Notes under the pieces: generated by a model
What the model saw: only the letters and a program-made list of their open reading frames with translations
Database searches by the model: none
Told to the model about the DNA's origin: nothing
Program-made: the position numbers and the translations under genes
Assembly: GCA_900754385.1 (NCBI GenBank)
Contig: CAAECP010000229.1
Location: 1 to 21,131, forward strand
Length of the DNA: 21,131 bases
From: an uncultured Collinsella sp.
GTDB lineage: Bacteria > Actinomycetota > Coriobacteriia > Coriobacteriales > Coriobacteriaceae
Reading direction: 5' to 3'
Shown here: positions 8,172 to 15,130 of the stretch, in pieces
Layout: the number at the start of each line of letters is the position of its first letter
Position numbering within the stretch: the stretch's first letter is position 1

Positions 8172-8271
8172 GGGTTTCCCAAGCACCCGACCTTGCCGTT
8201 CAAACCGTCGCTCGCGTACTCAAGTACGCGTCGCTCCTCTTTCACGGCAATCTCGGGCACTTGGAAAACCC
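8172..8271. repeat. 100-bp long-hairpin intergenic repeat, copy 1
   Basis: This is a 100-bp imperfect palindrome with 28-bp outer arms (8172-8199 and 8244-8271) around a core that contains CGCGTACTCAAGTACGCG. A second element of exactly 100 bp occurs at 20914-21013 in the opposite orientation. The core and the CCAAGTGCCC / GGGTGCTTGG blocks are conserved between copies, while the inner arm segments change in a compensatory way. It carries no open gene and sits just before the terminator at 8276. Confidence 0.85.
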
Positions 8272-8275
8272 GTAC

Positions 8276-8316
8276 CGACCGCCCGAATTAATATTCATGG
8301 GCGGTCGTTTATTTTG
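8276..8316 (+). terminator. intrinsic terminator after cysS
   Basis: A perfect 9-bp stem (CGACCGCCC with GGGCGGTCG) and a 14-base loop are followed by TTTATTTTG. It ends the disA-cysS unit, which implies a separate promoter for rlmB in the 35 bases before its start or read-through. Confidence 0.85.
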
Positions 8317-8350
8317 TTTCGTTTGATAGTTGTATTTAGGAGGTCACTTT

Positions 8351-9271
8351 ATGGCCGACAATCGCAAGCGTGCGCCGCGTGGAGGCAAGCAGGCTGCTTC
8401 TGGCTCGCGTCCGATTCGCCGCAACGACCGCGCTGCCGCTCCCAAGGGCCAGCGCGAGCGCTCCCAAGCCCAAGCTGCGCGTCCGCAGCGAGATCGCAAC
8501 CGCGATGCTGTCCAGGCTCCCAAGGGCGAGTTTATCGAAGGTCGCCGTGCTGCCGCCGAGGCGCTGCGTACCGGCTTTCCCGTCAAGTGCGCACTCATTG
8601 CCGAGGGTGGGGAGCGCGATGCCGCCTTGTCGCGCCTGGTCGACGACCTCAACGCCGCGGGTGTCCGCATTAAGTATGTGCCGCGCGCGCAGCTCGACGC
8701 ACTGTCGAGCCATGGCGCTCACCAGGGCATCGCACTCGAGGTTGGCAACTTCCCCTATGCCGATGTTGCCGATATTCTCGACCGCGCGGGCGACGGTCCG
8801 TCGCTTGTCGTGGTGCTCGACCACGTGACCGACGACGGTAACTTTGGCGCCATCGTGCGCTCTGCCGAGGTCGTGGGCGCGGCGGGCGTCATCATTGCCA
8901 ACAAGCGTGCCGCCGGTGTGACCGTGGGCAGCTACAAGACTTCTGCCGGCGCCGTCATGCATCTGCCCATCGCGCAGGTTCCCAATATCGCCCGTGCGCT
9001 CGATGACCTCAAGGCTGCTGGCTTTTGGGTGGGCGGTGCCTCCGAGCATGCCGAGGGCAGTTGCTGGGATGCTCCCTTCGAGGGCCGCGTTGCGCTCGTC
9101 ATGGGCTCTGAGGGCGACGGCATCTCGCGCCTGGTGCTCGAGAAATGCGACTTTTTGACCAAGCTTCCCCAGCGCGGCATGACCGAGAGCCTCAATGTTG
9201 CCCAGGCGACCACGGCGTTGTGCTTTGAGTGGCTGCGCCGCAACGCCGGCGAGCTCATGGGGGAGGAGTAG
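8351..9271 (+). CDS. rlmB: 23S rRNA (guanosine-2'-O)-methyltransferase RlmB (TrmH/SpoU family)
   Basis: The 306-residue protein belongs to the SPOUT superfamily, which uses S-adenosylmethionine bound in a deep trefoil knot. RlmB methylates the ribose of G2251 in the 23S P-loop. A substrate-binding subdomain starts at GEFIEGRRAAAEAL (about 59-72). The three SpoU motifs follow: LDHVTDDGNFGAIVRSAE, ALVMGSEGDGISRLV and MTESLNVAQAT. Asn in GNFGAIVR and the SLNV loop are the expected catalytic and SAM-contact residues. The first 57 residues are a very basic, Arg/Gln/Pro/Ala-rich disordered tail. ATG 8351 has AGGAGG 7 bases upstream. The family also includes close tRNA and rRNA methylases, so the target base is inferred. 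Confidence 0.9.
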   Translation: MADNRKRAPRGGKQAASGSRPIRRNDRAAAPKGQRERSQAQAARPQRDRNRDAVQAPKGEFIEGRRAAAEALRTGFPVKCALIAEGGERDAALSRLVDDLNAAGVRIKYVPRAQLDALSSHGAHQGIALEVGNFPYADVADILDRAGDGPSLVVVLDHVTDDGNFGAIVRSAEVVGAAGVIIANKRAAGVTVGSYKTSAGAVMHLPIAQVPNIARALDDLKAAGFWVGGASEHAEGSCWDAPFEGRVALVMGSEGDGISRLVLEKCDFLTKLPQRGMTESLNVAQATTALCFEWLRRNAGELMGEE

Positions 9272-9274
9272 CGC

Positions 9275-9952
9275 ATGTCCAAGAAGAACCGCGCCAAGTC
9301 TAAGGCCAAGCGCTTTGGTGAAGGCTCGGCCAAGCCGATTGTTTCGGCCGCGACCTATGGCGTGGGCGGCAATGCGTTTGCGCAGGCCATCGCCGATCCG
9401 GTCTCGACGGTGCACTCCAATAAGCCCGAGCTGCTGGTGGTCGACGGCTACAACGTGATTCACTGCACGCCGCGCTACGAAAAGCTCGTGTACGACCATT
9501 CCGACGATCCGTATTCCAGCGACGTTCACGATATGGCGCGCACCGCCCTCATCAACGACGTCGCCGCCTTTGCCCAGGGCCGCTACGAGGCCGTGATTGT
9601 GTTCGACGGCGCGGGCAATATTTCCAGCGAGCGCCCCAACCTGCCGGCCCGCGGCGTGCGCATCGAGTTTTCGCCGACGGGCGTCTCTGCCGATACCGTG
9701 GTGCAGAAGCTCTGCATCGAGGCACGCGAGGAAGGTCGCGCGTGCTCCGTGGTATCGAGCGACGGCACGATCCAGGCTGTCGTCATGGGCAAGGGCGTTA
9801 CGCGCATCTCGAGCCGCATGCTGGTGGACGAGATCAAACAGATCGATAACGACGTTCACGAGGCAGAGGAAGCTCCGCAGATCAAGATGACTCTGGGCAG
9901 TCGTCTGAGCCCCGATGCCCTGGCCAAGCTCAAGGCCCTGCGCGGGAGGTAG
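9275..9952 (+). CDS. NYN-domain ribonuclease, YacP/Rae1-like
   Basis: The 225-residue protein has a PIN-like NYN domain. The conserved acidic residues are Asp57 and Asn60 in LLVVDGYNVI, Asp111 in VIVFDGAG, Asp140 in SPTGVSADT and Asp163 in VVSSDGTIQ. Bacillus Rae1 (YacP) cuts mRNA in the ribosomal A site. This protein carries the same fold plus a basic N-terminal extension of about 48 residues (KKNRAKSKAKRFGEG). It starts 3 bases after the rlmB stop, with GGAGGAG overlapping the end of rlmB, so it is co-transcribed with rlmB, as in Bacillus. Its exact substrate here is inferred from the family only. Confidence 0.88.
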   Translation: MSKKNRAKSKAKRFGEGSAKPIVSAATYGVGGNAFAQAIADPVSTVHSNKPELLVVDGYNVIHCTPRYEKLVYDHSDDPYSSDVHDMARTALINDVAAFAQGRYEAVIVFDGAGNISSERPNLPARGVRIEFSPTGVSADTVVQKLCIEAREEGRACSVVSSDGTIQAVVMGKGVTRISSRMLVDEIKQIDNDVHEAEEAPQIKMTLGSRLSPDALAKLKALRGR

Positions 9953-9953
9953 G

Positions 9954-9987
9954 GGAGTTGGCGGGGCGATGCTGTCTCGCTAACTCC
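9954..9987. terminator. stem-loop between convergent genes
   Basis: GGAGTTGGCG pairs with CGCTAACTCC (one G-U) around a 14-base loop. It lies just after the NYN gene and overlaps the stop codon of the convergent gene. No T run follows on either strand, so termination is only suggested by its position. Confidence 0.4.
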
Positions 9988-11320
9988 ATTCAGCGATGTC
10001 GATCATTCTTTCGAGGCGCCACGTTAGCGCCTCTTTTAGATATGGCAGCCTTGCCGTGAGCGCGTCGTTTCTGGAAAGAATCTCGATTGCCTCGTCAACG
10101 AAGCCTTCGAGTTTGTCGCCGTCAAACCAGCCCATGTCCTCGACGAGCAACATTTGTTTGGCGGGGCTTGAATGAAATTGTGCGCTGGTAAAACTGTGCT
10201 CTCCCGCCCTAAGCTCCTCTAGTGATATGTTGCACCAGAGCGATGAGCCCGAATCGAAGATGGGGGCAGGTCTGCAGGCTAGCGTGTTTACGTTTCGCAC
10301 AAGGCCAAAGTTACGCCAATGACGATCGTAGTTGGCGATGATGTCGTCGCACACGATCATGCGGTCAAGGGCATCCTTGACGCCTGGCACCCCGAGCTCC
10401 TCGCAGTTTGCTACGTATCGCTCGTAGTCGGTTAGTCGTTCATCTGCGTTCGCGTACTGGTTTACATAGAACGCAGGGACATACTCTTCTTCATCAGTTA
10501 AGAAGACATCGCATATGCTCAGGGCGGAAGTGCCCGTGCCCTCGAGCGAGTAAGGCACATAATCGCAGGTGTTTAGGATGCGACGGTGGAGTGCGGTCGC
10601 CACCATCTCGTTATAGGGTTCCTGGTTTAGATGCGCACCTGCCTTGTGGAGGATTCGACGGTCACCCTCGCATGTCCAGTACTTTTGAAGATTGCCGTCC
10701 GAGGTGTTGTCGGGCTTTGCGGCAGCCGCCTTGCCCTCTGGGGCGAAGGGCGCGATGCTGAGAGAGACGTCGTCAAAAGCATTATTGAAGAAATTGATAT
10801 CTTTCCACGCGAGACCGGAGCCTTGGGGCCTTATCCAATACTGGTCGGATAAGGAGAGGCCTAGATTTCGCTGTACGAGTTCATCGGGAACATCGACTGC
10901 GGCTTCTGCAAGCAGGGAAGCTAGCCCAATGCGTGCGAGCGGGATACCGCGGCCGCGCCACCAAGTGCGGAAAGAGTCGAGCGATACGGGGCTATTAGGG
11001 CCAAATACCCCAATAGGGGCGTGGGCGTAATCGACGTCGGCGCCGATGTGGGTGAAGTCTTTTCGCGATGTGTTGTAGACCAGCTGAGCGACTTCGTACG
11101 TGCGGTTCATGAGGGTGAACGCGATCTCGCTCTTACCGTGGCCGCGGCGGGGACGTCCCCCCGTTTTGGTCACGGAGCGGAGTCGCGTGTCGACGCTGTC
11201 TTTGTCGATGAGCCATACACCAGAAGCCTTGCGGGCGGTCAGCGCGCCGTTCTTAATGAGCTCCTGCACCCTGCGCGGGGTGATGCCGAGCAGCTCGGCG
11301 GCTTCCTTGGTGGTAAGCAT
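9980..11320 (-). CDS. fused helix-turn-helix / HipA-like kinase protein
   Basis: The 446-residue protein begins with an excisionase/MerR-like helix-turn-helix (1-45, with LTTKEAAELLGITPRRVQ and the wing SGVWLIDKDSV). A basic GGRPRRG linker (54-60), resembling an AT-hook, follows. The rest resembles the HipA kinase core: TSDGNLQKYW (about 207-216), the catalytic-loop motif NYDRHWRNFG (Asp332, Asn337) and metal-site IFDSGSSLW (Asp356). The N-terminal HipA subdomain is not recognisable. I chose ATG 11320, which has GAAGGG upstream and starts exactly at the HTH; an ATG at 11362 lies inside the operator. No separate antitoxin gene is adjacent, so the DNA-binding and kinase roles seem joined in one chain. 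A long inverted repeat abuts the start codon. Function is inferred; it may be a regulator or a self-contained toxin. Confidence 0.85.
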   Translation of the reverse strand: MLTTKEAAELLGITPRRVQELIKNGALTARKASGVWLIDKDSVDTRLRSVTKTGGRPRRGHGKSEIAFTLMNRTYEVAQLVYNTSRKDFTHIGADVDYAHAPIGVFGPNSPVSLDSFRTWWRGRGIPLARIGLASLLAEAAVDVPDELVQRNLGLSLSDQYWIRPQGSGLAWKDINFFNNAFDDVSLSIAPFAPEGKAAAAKPDNTSDGNLQKYWTCEGDRRILHKAGAHLNQEPYNEMVATALHRRILNTCDYVPYSLEGTGTSALSICDVFLTDEEEYVPAFYVNQYANADERLTDYERYVANCEELGVPGVKDALDRMIVCDDIIANYDRHWRNFGLVRNVNTLACRPAPIFDSGSSLWCNISLEELRAGEHSFTSAQFHSSPAKQMLLVEDMGWFDGDKLEGFVDEAIEILSRNDALTARLPYLKEALTWRLERMIDIAEWS

Positions 11321-11325
11321 CGCGA

Positions 11326-11397
11326 AACCCTTCGTTAGAACGAATAGTTTTATATATAGCAATTGTAATTAAAACTATTCGTTCTAACGAATGGTTT
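11326..11397 (-). promoter_or_regulatory. paired palindromic operator of the HTH-HipA gene
   Basis: Arms at 11326-11351 and 11371-11397 form an inverted repeat of about 27 bp with one mismatch. Each arm contains its own perfect palindrome, TTCGTT-N2-AACGAA, at 11331-11344 and 11379-11392, with starts 48 bp apart. The AT-rich centre (TATATATA region) probably holds the -10 element. The near site overlaps the ribosome binding region of the gene, suggesting autorepression. Confidence 0.8.
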
Positions 11398-11442
11398 TGA
11401 GATTGAGGGCGAACCGACAGAAATGAACGGGCCTGGTACCTG

Positions 11443-11472
11443 TTGTTGCTGGATTTTACATATTTGTATAAC
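11443..11472 (+). promoter_or_regulatory. candidate promoter for tRNA-Thr(UGU)
   Basis: TTGTTG (11443-11448), an 18-base spacer and TATAAC (11467-11472) lie about 70 bases upstream of the tRNA gene. The match to sigma-70 boxes is moderate. Confidence 0.45.
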
Positions 11473-11544
11473 GCCGTGTGGCCTGTTGCGCCCCGTCCGT
11501 AATTCCTTTATTCTTAACAGGCTTCGCGCGAAAGCGCCAAGTGT

Positions 11545-11619
11545 GCCAGTGTGGCGCAACGGTAGCGCAACTGATTTGTAATCAGTGGGTTGCAGGTTCG
11601 ATTCCTGTCACTGGCTCCA
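11545..11619 (+). tRNA. tRNA-Thr (anticodon UGU)
   Basis: It folds as a cloverleaf: acceptor GCCAGTG with CACTGGC, anticodon stem ACTGA with TCAGT around the loop TTTGTAA (anticodon TGT), and T-arm GCAGGTTCGATTCCTGT. The CCA end is encoded. It reads ACA codons. It is followed by a terminator, so it is an independent unit. Confidence 0.96.
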
Positions 11620-11628
11620 TGAGAGTTT

Positions 11629-11666
11629 CGGGCTTTGTTCCTTGTGGGACAGGGCCCGTTTCTATT
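11629..11666 (+). terminator. terminator after tRNA-Thr(UGU)
   Basis: CGGGCTTTGTTCC pairs with GGGACAGGGCCCG (13 bp with G-U pairs) around a 4-base loop and is followed by TTTCTATTT. It starts 10 bases after the tRNA. Confidence 0.8.
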
Positions 11667-11733
11667 TAGGTGGTGCGCCATCGGGTTAGCGCCCATCCCG
11701 TTTTTGGTTTGTCTCGTCCTCCAGTTTGTCTAA

Positions 11734-11858
11734 ATCTGTAACACCAAGACCGATATTTGGCATCTAACTGTTACAGATTGAGATGAAACTTAGGGTGTTT
11801 TAGGAATATCTTGATCTGTAACATGTAGAAGCGGAATAGGCCTCTTGCCGTTACAGAT
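11734..11858. repeat. tandem pair of 45-bp inverted-repeat elements
   Basis: Two elements (11734-11778 and 11814-11858) begin with ATCTGTAACA and end with its complement GTTACAGAT. Both are exactly 45 bp, and they start 80 bp apart. Similarity extends outward on both sides (TCTNRATCTGTAAC), giving arms of about 14 bp, while the 25-bp centres differ. They lie in a 484-bp stretch (11667-12150) with no supportable gene. A regulator site pair or a mobile repeat are both possible. Confidence 0.75.
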
Positions 11859-11895
11859 CGAGACAAGGGCGGGTACGGACCTGGATGTCCTGCTC

Positions 11896-11958
11896 GAGCG
11901 TGGATTTCTGGACGCGCGAGAGAAAAAATCTCCCGACCGGAGAACGAGCGTGGATAAT
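11896..11958 (+). repeat. GAGCGTGGATAAT repeat, left side of the sugar cassette
   Basis: GAGCGTGGAT occurs at 11896-11905, and GAGCGTGGATAAT at 11946-11958. The latter is preceded by a small palindrome TCTCC-N5-GGAGA. The 30 bp at 11929-11958 match 15980-16009 at 27 of 30 positions in the same orientation, on the other side of the PTS/bgl/rpiR genes. Confidence 0.8.
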
Positions 11959-12010
11959 TAACTTGGATAGGGAGCTAAGGTAAACACCGATTGTCTATCG
12001 ACGGCTTTAG

Positions 12011-12050
12011 AAACGACGACCCCGATTCCATTGTGGAATCGGAGTCGTTT
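12011..12050 (-). terminator. likely terminator of the bgl-PTS operon
   Basis: On the minus strand AAACGACTCCGATTCCA pairs with TGGAATCGG...GTCGTTT across a 3-base loop, with a 3-base bulge, and is followed by TTTCTAAAG. It lies about 100 bases past the PTS stop. Its short T run makes it a moderate terminator. Confidence 0.6.
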
Positions 12051-12150
12051 GTGCCTCAGGAATCCGAATGGATTAATCGAGCTCCTAAGGACCTTCTTGG
12101 GTTCTTGCTAATGGTCTGCCGAGGATGTCTCCAATGCAAACAGCGGGCAT

Positions 12151-13551
12151 CTACTCAATATAGCTGGGGTTCTTCTTGATGATCACGCGTGCAGCGATGA
12201 AGGAGACGACGATGGCGATGATGGCGACAACGCATGCCAGCACGAAGTTGCCCATGGACCCATCGGGAGCGATAAAGATGAGTGCCGAAAGAAGGCCGGG
12301 GCATGCTCCCGCAACATACTCTTTCAGAACAAAGATGCCTGCAGGGAGTCCAGCGCAGAGCGCGCCGATTGCCGTGCCGACAAGCAGGCGGGGACGCTCG
12401 ATGAGGCAACCGTAGAACGCGGGCTCGGTTACGCCACAGAGTGCGGTGACGGCAACCGTGGTGACCATACCCCTCTTCTCTTTGTTTCCCTTCATGGCAG
12501 TTGCCAGGGCGAGGCTCGTGCCACCAATGCAGAGGTTCGAGATGAATCCAAAGATAATGGGTGCCCAACCGAGCTGCGCCAAGCTCGTAACTTCGATTGC
12601 GATGTAGGCCTTATCAAGACCGAGCATGACAAAATAGGGGTTAAGGGCTGCAAGGATTGGAGTAGCGATAACTGCCACGTTATCCATGAGCCACGTGACG
12701 GCATCACTCAGCGCGTAGCCCATCATGCTGCCGGCGGGGCCGAGGATAATCAGCTCAACAGGCACGACGATGAACATGGTGAGTAGCGGCTTCAAGAACA
12801 GTTCGGTAACGTCCGGGATGATTTTCTGAAGACCGCGATCAACAAAGTACATGAACACAACGCCCAGTACGATTGGCACCACCGTGCTCGAGTAGTCATT
12901 CGTCGGGATGGGGATGCCAAGAAAGTCGAGACCCTCAGCACCGCTAATAGACGAGCTAATCATGATTGCGCCCAGCAGCGCGCCCATGATAGGCTGCATC
13001 TTCATGACGGCGGCGAGCTGGTAGCCTAGGTAAACGGGCAGGAAGCTAAATGAGGCACTGAAGATCGCCAGCAGAACCTGGGCAGTTCCGCTATCGGTGC
13101 TCAATCCACAATAATTGACCAGGAGATTCTTAATCGAAAGAATGAGTCCGCCTACGATGAGCGCCGGGACGATGGGCATGAATACCTGTGCGGAGACATT
13201 TCCGAATTTCTCAACCAGACTCATGGCAGTGTTGCCGCTTTTGATACCCTCTGCAAGATCCTTGGCGGTTTGGGCATCGTCGGCAACCGCGCCGCCGCCG
13301 ACTTCGATTCCCGCGAAGTCGAGGAAGTCGTTGTAAGCCTCGGTGACGTTGGGGCCGATGATCACCTGAAGCTGGCCACCGCTGACTACTGCCCCGAGCG
13401 CCTGATCGGCCGATTTGGCGAGCTGGAGATCGATGATCGAGGTGTCTCGTGCGTCGATGCGAAGGCGCGTCGCACAATGAGTTACCGATGTAATGTTCTC
13501 TTTGCCGCCAACAGCCTTTAGGACTGTTTCGGACATTGCCTGATATTTCAT
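12151..13551 (-). CDS. PTS beta-glucoside-type transporter, EIIBC
   Basis: The 466-residue membrane permease imports and phosphorylates a sugar, probably a beta-glucoside or other beta-linked disaccharide. The EIIB domain (1-80) carries the phospho-acceptor Cys26 in THCATRLRI. The EIIC domain (from about 105) has about ten hydrophobic helices and the family motif GVTEPAFYG. It ends right after EIIC, so the EIIA domain present in BglF/BglP-type proteins (about 620 residues) is missing, and another EIIA must serve it. ATG 13551 follows AGGAGAAAG. It is second in an operon, 9 bases after the phospho-glycosidase. No antiterminator gene or RNA terminator for BglG-type control is seen nearby; the divergent RpiR-type regulator is the better candidate. 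Confidence 0.93.
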   Translation of the reverse strand: MKYQAMSETVLKAVGGKENITSVTHCATRLRIDARDTSIIDLQLAKSADQALGAVVSGGQLQVIIGPNVTEAYNDFLDFAGIEVGGGAVADDAQTAKDLAEGIKSGNTAMSLVEKFGNVSAQVFMPIVPALIVGGLILSIKNLLVNYCGLSTDSGTAQVLLAIFSASFSFLPVYLGYQLAAVMKMQPIMGALLGAIMISSSISGAEGLDFLGIPIPTNDYSSTVVPIVLGVVFMYFVDRGLQKIIPDVTELFLKPLLTMFIVVPVELIILGPAGSMMGYALSDAVTWLMDNVAVIATPILAALNPYFVMLGLDKAYIAIEVTSLAQLGWAPIIFGFISNLCIGGTSLALATAMKGNKEKRGMVTTVAVTALCGVTEPAFYGCLIERPRLLVGTAIGALCAGLPAGIFVLKEYVAGACPGLLSALIFIAPDGSMGNFVLACVVAIIAIVVSFIAARVIIKKNPSYIE

Positions 13552-13560
13552 CTCTTTCTC

Positions 13561-14979
13561 CTAACCTTCCTGCTCCTGATACTTCGAGATAAGGTCTCGG
13601 TACCAATACCAGCTCTTTTTGGGGGTGCGCTCCAGATTGTTCTCGAAGTCGATATGGACAAGTCCGTATCGTTTTTCGTAGCCGTTGATCCAGCTATACA
13701 GATCCATCGTCGACCAGAGGTAGTAGCCCTCAACGCGCGCGCCGTCGCGCTTAGCCCTCATCATGTGCTCGATGAACTGGCCCAGAAGCTCGATGCGGTC
13801 ATCATCGTGGATCATTCCGTCTGCGTCTGGTTGCTCATAGGCGCCATGTCCGTTTTCCGTAATAAAGATGCGGGGCGCGTCATAGCGCTCGTGGACATCC
13901 ATGATGGTTGAATACATGCAACTTGGGAGTATTTCGCGGCCCCATTTATTGCGGGGAACATTGCTGTCGCGGGCGCTTTCAAACAAGGGCGCAATGCATT
14001 TTCCTTCGACTTTTTTGCTCGAACCGCCCTTATTGTTCGCCGAAACGGCAAGCTCTCCACCGTGCCAGTCGGTTACATACTCTCGGCAATACACGTTGAG
14101 TCCAATAAAATCGACTTTACCGTCTCTGAATTCTTCTACGTCATTTGGGGATCGATAGAGCGAGACGCCAAGTTTTTCAAGGATTTCGTCCATTTCTGGC
14201 GGCAGTTGACCCTGAAGCGCTGGTGCCAGAATCATGCGATTGGCGAAAAAGTCTGCGTATCGAAATACGTCATCAGGGTGCTCGGTTGCCGGGTCGAGTT
14301 CGACAACGCCGCCATCGTGGACGGCGCCGATGATGCCGTCGTAGTCCATTTGACGATATGCTCGGACTGCGAGTGCGCTTGCGCGCATCAGGTTGTATTG
14401 AAACTGCATGTACGACTGAACGTCGAGCGATCGATTGGGGGGATAGTTGCCCAACATGTTTACGCAGTAGCTGTAGAAATGCGGCTCGTTAACGGTAGCC
14501 CAGATTTTGACGCGGTCTCCAAAGCGCTCAAAGCAAATCTTGGCGTATTTGCAGAACCACTCTGCCATGTCGTTGTTCAGCCATCCGCCTTTGCAAGCAA
14601 GCGTGAATGGCAGATCGTAATGGAACAGCGTAACGTTGGGCTCTATGCCATTTTCGAGGCAGCAATCAATGACTCGATTATAAAAATCGATACCCTCTTC
14701 ATTCACTTCGCCGATACCCGTGGGGATGATTCGACTCCATGAAAGAGAGAAGCGATAGGTGTTTTGTCCGCCTTCTTTCATCATGCGGATATCTTCTTCA
14801 TAGCGATGGTAGAAGTCGCAAGATACATCACCGTCAACATGGTTGATGTTCTTATTGCTTGTGTGGTTAAAGAAATCCCACTCGCCGAGGCCTTTGCCGT
14901 CTTCGTTCCAGGCACCCTCGCACTGATAAGACGCCGTGGCGGAACCCCAGAGAAACGGCATGTTGTTCACGTTGTCCAT
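13561..14979 (-). CDS. GH1 6-phospho-beta-glycosidase
   Basis: This is a 472-residue TIM-barrel glycoside hydrolase of family 1. The acid/base Glu165 (ATVNEPHF) and nucleophile Glu375 (ITENGHG) are intact. The loop SWINGYEKRYGLV has Ser429, Lys436 and Tyr438 at the spacing of the phosphate-binding Ser, Lys and Tyr in Lactococcus LacG, so the substrate is probably the 6-phosphate delivered by the adjacent PTS. Trp430 next to the Ser resembles phospho-beta-galactosidases more than typical phospho-beta-glucosidases, so the sugar specificity is open. I chose ATG 14979 because AAAGGGG lies just upstream and the protein then begins close to the family's FLWGSATASYQ. Upstream in-frame ATGs at 14997 and 14994 lack a ribosome site. 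It is the first gene of the operon. Confidence 0.93.
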   Translation of the reverse strand: MDNVNNMPFLWGSATASYQCEGAWNEDGKGLGEWDFFNHTSNKNINHVDGDVSCDFYHRYEEDIRMMKEGGQNTYRFSLSWSRIIPTGIGEVNEEGIDFYNRVIDCCLENGIEPNVTLFHYDLPFTLACKGGWLNNDMAEWFCKYAKICFERFGDRVKIWATVNEPHFYSYCVNMLGNYPPNRSLDVQSYMQFQYNLMRASALAVRAYRQMDYDGIIGAVHDGGVVELDPATEHPDDVFRYADFFANRMILAPALQGQLPPEMDEILEKLGVSLYRSPNDVEEFRDGKVDFIGLNVYCREYVTDWHGGELAVSANNKGGSSKKVEGKCIAPLFESARDSNVPRNKWGREILPSCMYSTIMDVHERYDAPRIFITENGHGAYEQPDADGMIHDDDRIELLGQFIEHMMRAKRDGARVEGYYLWSTMDLYSWINGYEKRYGLVHIDFENNLERTPKKSWYWYRDLISKYQEQEG

Positions 14980-15050
14980 GAATCCCCTTTCCATCATTCA
15001 ACACGGTGGATACGTGTGACGGAATTACGATTAAGATGACGTCAACTGAT

Positions 15051-15088
15051 TTGAATCATAGGAGAACGACCAAAGCTGTTTGATTCAA
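15051..15088. promoter_or_regulatory. inverted repeat in the bgl/rpiR divergent region
   Basis: TTGAATCA (15051-15058) and its exact complement TGATTCAA (15081-15088) are separated by 22 bases, between the divergent glycosidase and rpiR-like genes. The placement suits a shared operator for the RpiR-type protein. No convincing promoter boxes could be fixed on either strand. Confidence 0.5.
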
Positions 15089-15130
15089 TAAATGAACCAT
15101 AATATCGAGGAGAGCGGAAAGAGGGATCAC

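Noticed and set aside
8336..9859. 507-residue minus-strand open frame over rlmB and the NYN gene
   Set aside because: It mirrors two well-supported genes; such long antisense frames arise from GC-rich codon bias.
11734..11858. CRISPR array
   Set aside because: There are only two units, made of inverted rather than direct repeats, with no cas genes nearby.
11991..12179. 62-residue plus-strand frame downstream of the PTS gene
   Set aside because: It overlaps the terminator hairpin and the end of the PTS gene, and has no protein-like signature.
14980..14997. Upstream ATG starts for the GH1 enzyme at 14997 and 14994
   Set aside because: They lack a ribosome site, whereas AAAGGGG lies just before ATG 14979.
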